Shown: positions 60,754 to 64,000 of the stretch, piece by piece
Numbering within the stretch: position 1 is the first letter of the stretch
Layout of the letters: each line of letters opens with the position of its first letter
Assembly: GCF_029581275.1 (NCBI RefSeq)
Contig: NZ_CP120742.1
Span: 5,518,501 to 5,582,500, forward strand
Source: Micromonospora sp. WMMD1155
GTDB lineage: Bacteria; Actinomycetota; Actinomycetes; Mycobacteriales; Micromonosporaceae
Length of the DNA stretch: 64,000 nt
Direction: 5' to 3'
Program-made: the position numbers and the translations under genes
The notes under the pieces: model-generated
Told to the model about the DNA's origin: nothing
What the model saw: only the letters and a program-made list of their open reading frames with translations
Database searches by the model: none

Positions 60754-61344
60754 TCAGGCCACTACGACGTCCAGTCGGCGTGGGCCGTGCACACCCTCGA
60801 CCCGGTCGAGTTCGATGTCGCTGGTCGCGGACGGGCCGGAGATCCAGGTCAGCGGCGCACGCGCGTCCAGCCGGGTCAACGCCTCCGGCAGGAGCCCGAC
60901 GACCTGGTCGGCGCGGACGACGCAGATGTGCCGGTCCGGCACCAGGGTGAGCGCCCGCCGGCCCTGCGCCGGGCCGGCGTCGAGAACGATGGTGCCCGAC
61001 TCGGCGATCGCCACGGCGCAACCGGTCAGGACCGCGTCCGTCTCGTCCAACTCGGCCGGTGACAGCGGGGGAGCGTCGCGGCGTACCTGCCCGGTGTGCC
61101 CGGCCAGCCAGTCGGCGGGGACGTCGGTGGGGACGGCGAGTCGACCCACCTCCGCCAGCAGCCCGGGCAGGGCGTCGATGCCGTGGTGGACGACCGCCCG
61201 GTAGTCCTCCAACCGGTCCACGAGGACCGCGACCAGGTCGGAGCGGTCGTCGACGCGGCGGTACTCGCGGGGCACCGGCACCGGCGGCGGGTCGTCGGCC
61301 AGGGCCGTGCGGAGCCGCGCCAGGATCTCGTCGCGTGCGCTCAC
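60754..61344 (-). CDS. lutC: LutC: lactate utilization protein C
   Basis: A 196-residue LUD-domain protein, third component of the LutABC complex that oxidises L-lactate to pyruvate. Motifs are VAIAESGTIVLDAGPAQGRR and PDRHICVVRADQVV. The GTG at 61344 overlaps the lutB stop (GTGA); an ATG five codons earlier is possible. It ends two bases from the convergent lspA stop. Confidence 0.92.
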   Translation of the reverse strand: MSARDEILARLRTALADDPPPVPVPREYRRVDDRSDLVAVLVDRLEDYRAVVHHGIDALPGLLAEVGRLAVPTDVPADWLAGHTGQVRRDAPPLSPAELDETDAVLTGCAVAIAESGTIVLDAGPAQGRRALTLVPDRHICVVRADQVVGLLPEALTRLDARAPLTWISGPSATSDIELDRVEGVHGPRRLDVVVA

Positions 61345-62786
61345 TGCTGGTTCCACCATTCACGGAAGGTCTGCGGCGCGGGCAGCGGCACGTCCCGCGA
61401 CCGGGTCCACGCCGAGGCGGGCCAGGGCAGTTTACGCAGCGTACGGGCACCGGTGCGCCGCTCGCGGTACGCGCCGAGCGGACCCGCGCCGGTCCGGGCC
61501 AGGCGCAGGGCGGCGGCCCAGCGCCGAGGGCTGCGCATCACCCAGGACAGGACGCGCATGGCGGCTCGTTCCGCCGGTGGGTGCGGTGCCTCCTGCCGGA
61601 GGTGTACGAGGATCTCCGGAATATTGATCTTCACTGGGCAGACGTCGTAACAGGCGCCGCAGAGGGTCGACGCGTACGGCAGGGAGGCGTTGTCGGCCAC
61701 GCCGGTCAGCTGGGGCGACAGGATCGCGCCGATCGGCCCCGGATACACCGACCCGTACGCGTGCCCGCCCGCCCGCTCGTACACCGGGCAGACGTTGAGG
61801 CAGGCGGAGCAGCGGATGCAGGACAACGCCGGCCGCCCGACCGGGTCGGCCAGCACCGCGGACCGGCCATTGTCGACGAGCACGACGTGCACGTCCTGCG
61901 GGCCGTCGCCGGGAGTGACGCCGGTCCACATCGAGGTGTACGGGTTCATCCGCTCGCCGGTCGAGGAGCGCGGCAGCAGTTGCAGGAAGACCTCCAGGTC
62001 ACCGAAGGTCGGCAGCAGCTTCTCGACGCCGACGACGCTGATCAGCGTCTCCGGGAGGGTGAGGCACATCCGCCCGTTGCCCTCGGACTCCACGACGACG
62101 AGCGTGCCGGTGTCGGCGATGGCGAAGTTGGCGCCGGACACGGCGACCCGGGCCGAGAGGAAACGTCGTCGCAGGTGGACGCGGGCCGCCTCGGCCAGCG
62201 CGGAGGGCTCGTCGGTCAGGTCGGCCGGGACGTCCGGCATCCGGCGCTGGAAGATCTCCCGGATCTGTGCGCGGTTGTAGTGGATCGCCGGCACCAGGAT
62301 GTGCGAGGGGGTGTCGTCGCCGAGCTGCACGATCAGCTCCGCCAGGTCGGTCTCGTACGCGGCGATCCCGGCCGCCTCCAGGGCCTCGTTCAGCTCGATC
62401 TCCTGGGTCGCCATCGACTTGACCTTCACGACCTCGTCGGCACCGGCCGCCCGGGTCAGCTCGACGACGATCCGGCACGCCTCGGCCGCGTCCCGGGCCC
62501 AGTGCACGGTGGCACCGGCGGCGGTGGCGGACGCCTCGAACTGCTCCAACAGCTCCGGCAACCGGCGTTGGACGTCCGCCTTGATCGCGGCGCCGGCGTC
62601 GCGCAGCGCCGCCCAGTCGGGCACCTCGTCGACGACGCGGGAGCGCTTGCCGCGGATGGTGCGAGTGGCCCGGTGCAGGTTGGCGCGCAGTTGTGTGTCG
62701 GCGACCGCCGGTCTGGCCGCGGTGGGGAAGGGCAGCGGCGTGCGGATGCGTCCGTCGCCGGTGGTCGGTGCGATCGGGGGGTTCAC
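61341..62786 (-). CDS. lutB: LutB: iron-sulfur lactate utilization protein B
   Basis: A 481-residue protein with an N-terminal LUD domain and a ferredoxin-like C-terminal part binding two [4Fe-4S] clusters (CIRCSACLNVCPVYE and CGACYDVCPVKIN). It transfers electrons within LutABC. The GTG start overlaps the lutA stop. The C-terminal tail (FREWWNQQ) matches LutB proteins. Confidence 0.94.
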   Translation of the reverse strand: MNPPIAPTTGDGRIRTPLPFPTAARPAVADTQLRANLHRATRTIRGKRSRVVDEVPDWAALRDAGAAIKADVQRRLPELLEQFEASATAAGATVHWARDAAEACRIVVELTRAAGADEVVKVKSMATQEIELNEALEAAGIAAYETDLAELIVQLGDDTPSHILVPAIHYNRAQIREIFQRRMPDVPADLTDEPSALAEAARVHLRRRFLSARVAVSGANFAIADTGTLVVVESEGNGRMCLTLPETLISVVGVEKLLPTFGDLEVFLQLLPRSSTGERMNPYTSMWTGVTPGDGPQDVHVVLVDNGRSAVLADPVGRPALSCIRCSACLNVCPVYERAGGHAYGSVYPGPIGAILSPQLTGVADNASLPYASTLCGACYDVCPVKINIPEILVHLRQEAPHPPAERAAMRVLSWVMRSPRRWAAALRLARTGAGPLGAYRERRTGARTLRKLPWPASAWTRSRDVPLPAPQTFREWWNQQ

Positions 62787-63493
62787 GAGGTCGCCCCCGT
62801 CGAGGCGAGGATCTCCGCGTAGTGCATGGCCCGTACGCCGGAGCGGTGCCGGTCCAGGCCGCCCCCGATGTGAGCCAGGCAGGAGTTGTCGGCGGCGGCG
62901 AGCACCCGCGCGCCGGTCTCACCGACCCGGGCGCACTTGTCGGTGAGCATCGCGGTGGAGACGTCGGGGTTCTTCAGCGCGAACGTGCCGCCGAAGCCGC
63001 AGCACTCCTCGGCGTCGCCCAGCTCCACGAGGTCGATCCCACGGACCCGGCGCAGCAGCGTCAGCGGCCGGTCGCCCAACCGGAGCATGCGCAGACCGTG
63101 GCAGGTGGGGTGGTAGGTGACCGTCTCCGGGAACTCCGCACCGACGTCGGTGACGCCGAGGACGTCGACGAGCAGCTCGGACAACTCGTAGGTGCGCGCC
63201 GCCACCGACACGGCGGGTGGGTGCAGGCGCGGGTACTGGTCGCGGATCATCGCGGTGCACGACCCGGACGGCGCGACGACGGCGTCGTAGCCGTCGAACA
63301 CGTCGACGTAGTTGCGCACCATCGGCATCGCCTCGGCCCGGTAGCCGGTGTTCGCGTGCATCTGCCCGCAACAGGTCTGCCGGTCGGGGAACTCGACGGT
63401 GTGGCCGAGCCGCCGCAGGATGCGGGTGACCGCGATGCCGGTGGCCGGGTACGCGACGTCGTTGACGCAGGTGATGAAGAGGGCGATGCGCAC
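62783..63493 (-). CDS. lutA: LutA: Fe-S (CCG-domain) lactate utilization protein A
   Basis: A 236-residue protein with two Cys-rich CCG domains (RQTCCGQMHANTGY and AEECCGFGGTFALKNPDVS), which hold iron-sulfur or noncanonical clusters in GlcF/LutA proteins. First enzyme gene of the lut operon. GTG start at 63493, 30 bases after the regulator gene. Confidence 0.94.
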   Translation of the reverse strand: MRIALFITCVNDVAYPATGIAVTRILRRLGHTVEFPDRQTCCGQMHANTGYRAEAMPMVRNYVDVFDGYDAVVAPSGSCTAMIRDQYPRLHPPAVSVAARTYELSELLVDVLGVTDVGAEFPETVTYHPTCHGLRMLRLGDRPLTLLRRVRGIDLVELGDAEECCGFGGTFALKNPDVSTAMLTDKCARVGETGARVLAAADNSCLAHIGGGLDRHRSGVRAMHYAEILASTGATS

Positions 63494-63523
63494 GGCGGCT
63501 CCTCGGACGGGGTCGGGGGTGGT

Positions 63524-64000
63524 TCACGCCGGGTCGCGGGGTGCCCCGGGTGCGGGAAGCCGGTCGAAGGCGGGCAGGTGGCGTTCCCGGGCGGCGATCA
63601 GGTGGGCCCGCATCGCCTCGGTGGCGGCGTCGGGGTCACCGGCGGCGATGGCGGCGGCGATGCGTTGGTGCTCGGTGTTGGTGTCCGGCGCGCCGGTGAC
63701 CGGGAAGTACAGCCGGTGCAGGTGCAGGTGGGAGTGCAGCCGCGTGATGCTGTCGCGCAGCAGTGGGCTGCCGGAGGCCTCGGCGATCAGGTCGTGGAAC
63801 CTGGCGTCCAGCGCGGTGAACGCGGCGTGTCGGCGGTATCCGTCGCCGGCCTCCACGTCGATGCTCGCCGCCGCCTCGACGCCGATCCGCTGCCGCTCCT
63901 CGGTGCAGGCGTGGGCGGCGGCCCGACCGGCGGTGGCCCCCTCCAACAGCAGCCGGACCTCGAACAGGTCGTCGAACTCGGCGCGGGTCAGCAGCGGCGT
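63524..64000 (-). CDS. GntR/FCD-family regulator of lut operon, 5' end beyond window
   Basis: The visible 158 codons are the effector-binding FCD domain of an LldR/LutR-like repressor, entered in frame at the right edge (LLTRAEFDDLFEVRLLLEG). Metal-binding residues typical of FCD are seen in ALDARFHDLIAEASGSP and IAARERHLPAF. The DNA-binding half and start lie outside the window. Direction and spacing make it the first gene of the lutABC operon, so lactate-responsive control is likely. Confidence 0.9.
   Translation of the reverse strand, partial: TPLLTRAEFDDLFEVRLLLEGATAGRAAAHACTEERQRIGVEAAASIDVEAGDGYRRHAAFTALDARFHDLIAEASGSPLLRDSITRLHSHLHLHRLYFPVTGAPDTNTEHQRIAAAIAAGDPDAATEAMRAHLIAARERHLPAFDRLPAPGAPRDPA

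Overview
The window is uniformly very high-GC DNA with almost all G or C at third codon positions. It uses many GTG and some TTG starts, many 4-base ATGA/GTGA gene overlaps, SARP regulators and Tat-exported enzymes. All of this points to a secondary-metabolite-producing actinomycete. Gene content resembles Micromonosporaceae, but the genus is an inference. No rRNA, tRNA, CRISPR array or intact insertion sequence was seen.

Layout. (1) 1-11.1 kb: a glycan-use locus with a GH3 glycosidase (cut at the left edge), a LacI repressor with its own paired operators, a secreted double-domain esterase, a CUT1 sugar ABC importer (binding lipoprotein and two permeases, no ATPase) and an IlvD/Edd-type sugar-acid dehydratase. 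Hairpins separate the esterase, binding-protein and permease genes. (2) 11.2-15.6 kb: an ABC importer (permease and NMT1-like lipoprotein, again no ATPase) divergent from a tightly overlapping three-gene unit: a DUF6282-like amidohydrolase, a PIG-L protein of the 4-oxalomesaconate hydratase type and an RraA/CHA-aldolase type protein. This looks like the lower part of a dicarboxylic-acid pathway. (3) 15.6-27.5 kb: PhoX-like phosphatase, alpha/beta hydrolase, membrane and coiled-coil proteins, a MarR regulator divergent from an unusual LLM-monooxygenase/FAD-oxidase fusion, an AlkD-like protein, and an NmrA gene divergent from a MarR-MFS-VOC unit.

(4) 27.5-43.2 kb is the highlight: a class II lanthipeptide cluster. 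It has a SARP activator preceded by 11-bp-phased GTAC repeats, then lanM1, lanA1, lanA2, lanM2, a short HlyD-like membrane protein and a C39-peptidase ABC transporter. Two different mersacidin-type precursors each sit beside their own LanM, the arrangement of a two-component lantibiotic. Both LanMs carry a His/Asp-rich insert at the same place. A large SARP/NB-ARC/TPR regulator and a LuxR-type regulator follow on the opposite strand.

(5) 43.4-51.2 kb: an oxalate decarboxylase, then a copper-handling run on the minus strand (CopC-containing fusion, PCu(A)C chaperone with an apparent frameshift, Tat-exported DyP peroxidase, CopC, PepSY membrane protein) with a CsoR-like palindrome. (6) 51.3-52.1 kb: a cobalamin riboswitch in front of an acyl-CoA thioesterase gene. 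(7) 52.1-53.3 kb: a low-information stretch with a gene remnant and hairpins. (8) 53.3-60.2 kb: a five-gene nickel/peptide-type ABC importer divergent from a NicO-type metal transporter, with a sequence closely resembling the Nur nickel-regulator box between them. (9) 60.2-64 kb: a signal peptidase II paralogue and a lutABC lactate-oxidation operon behind a GntR/FCD regulator that runs off the right edge.
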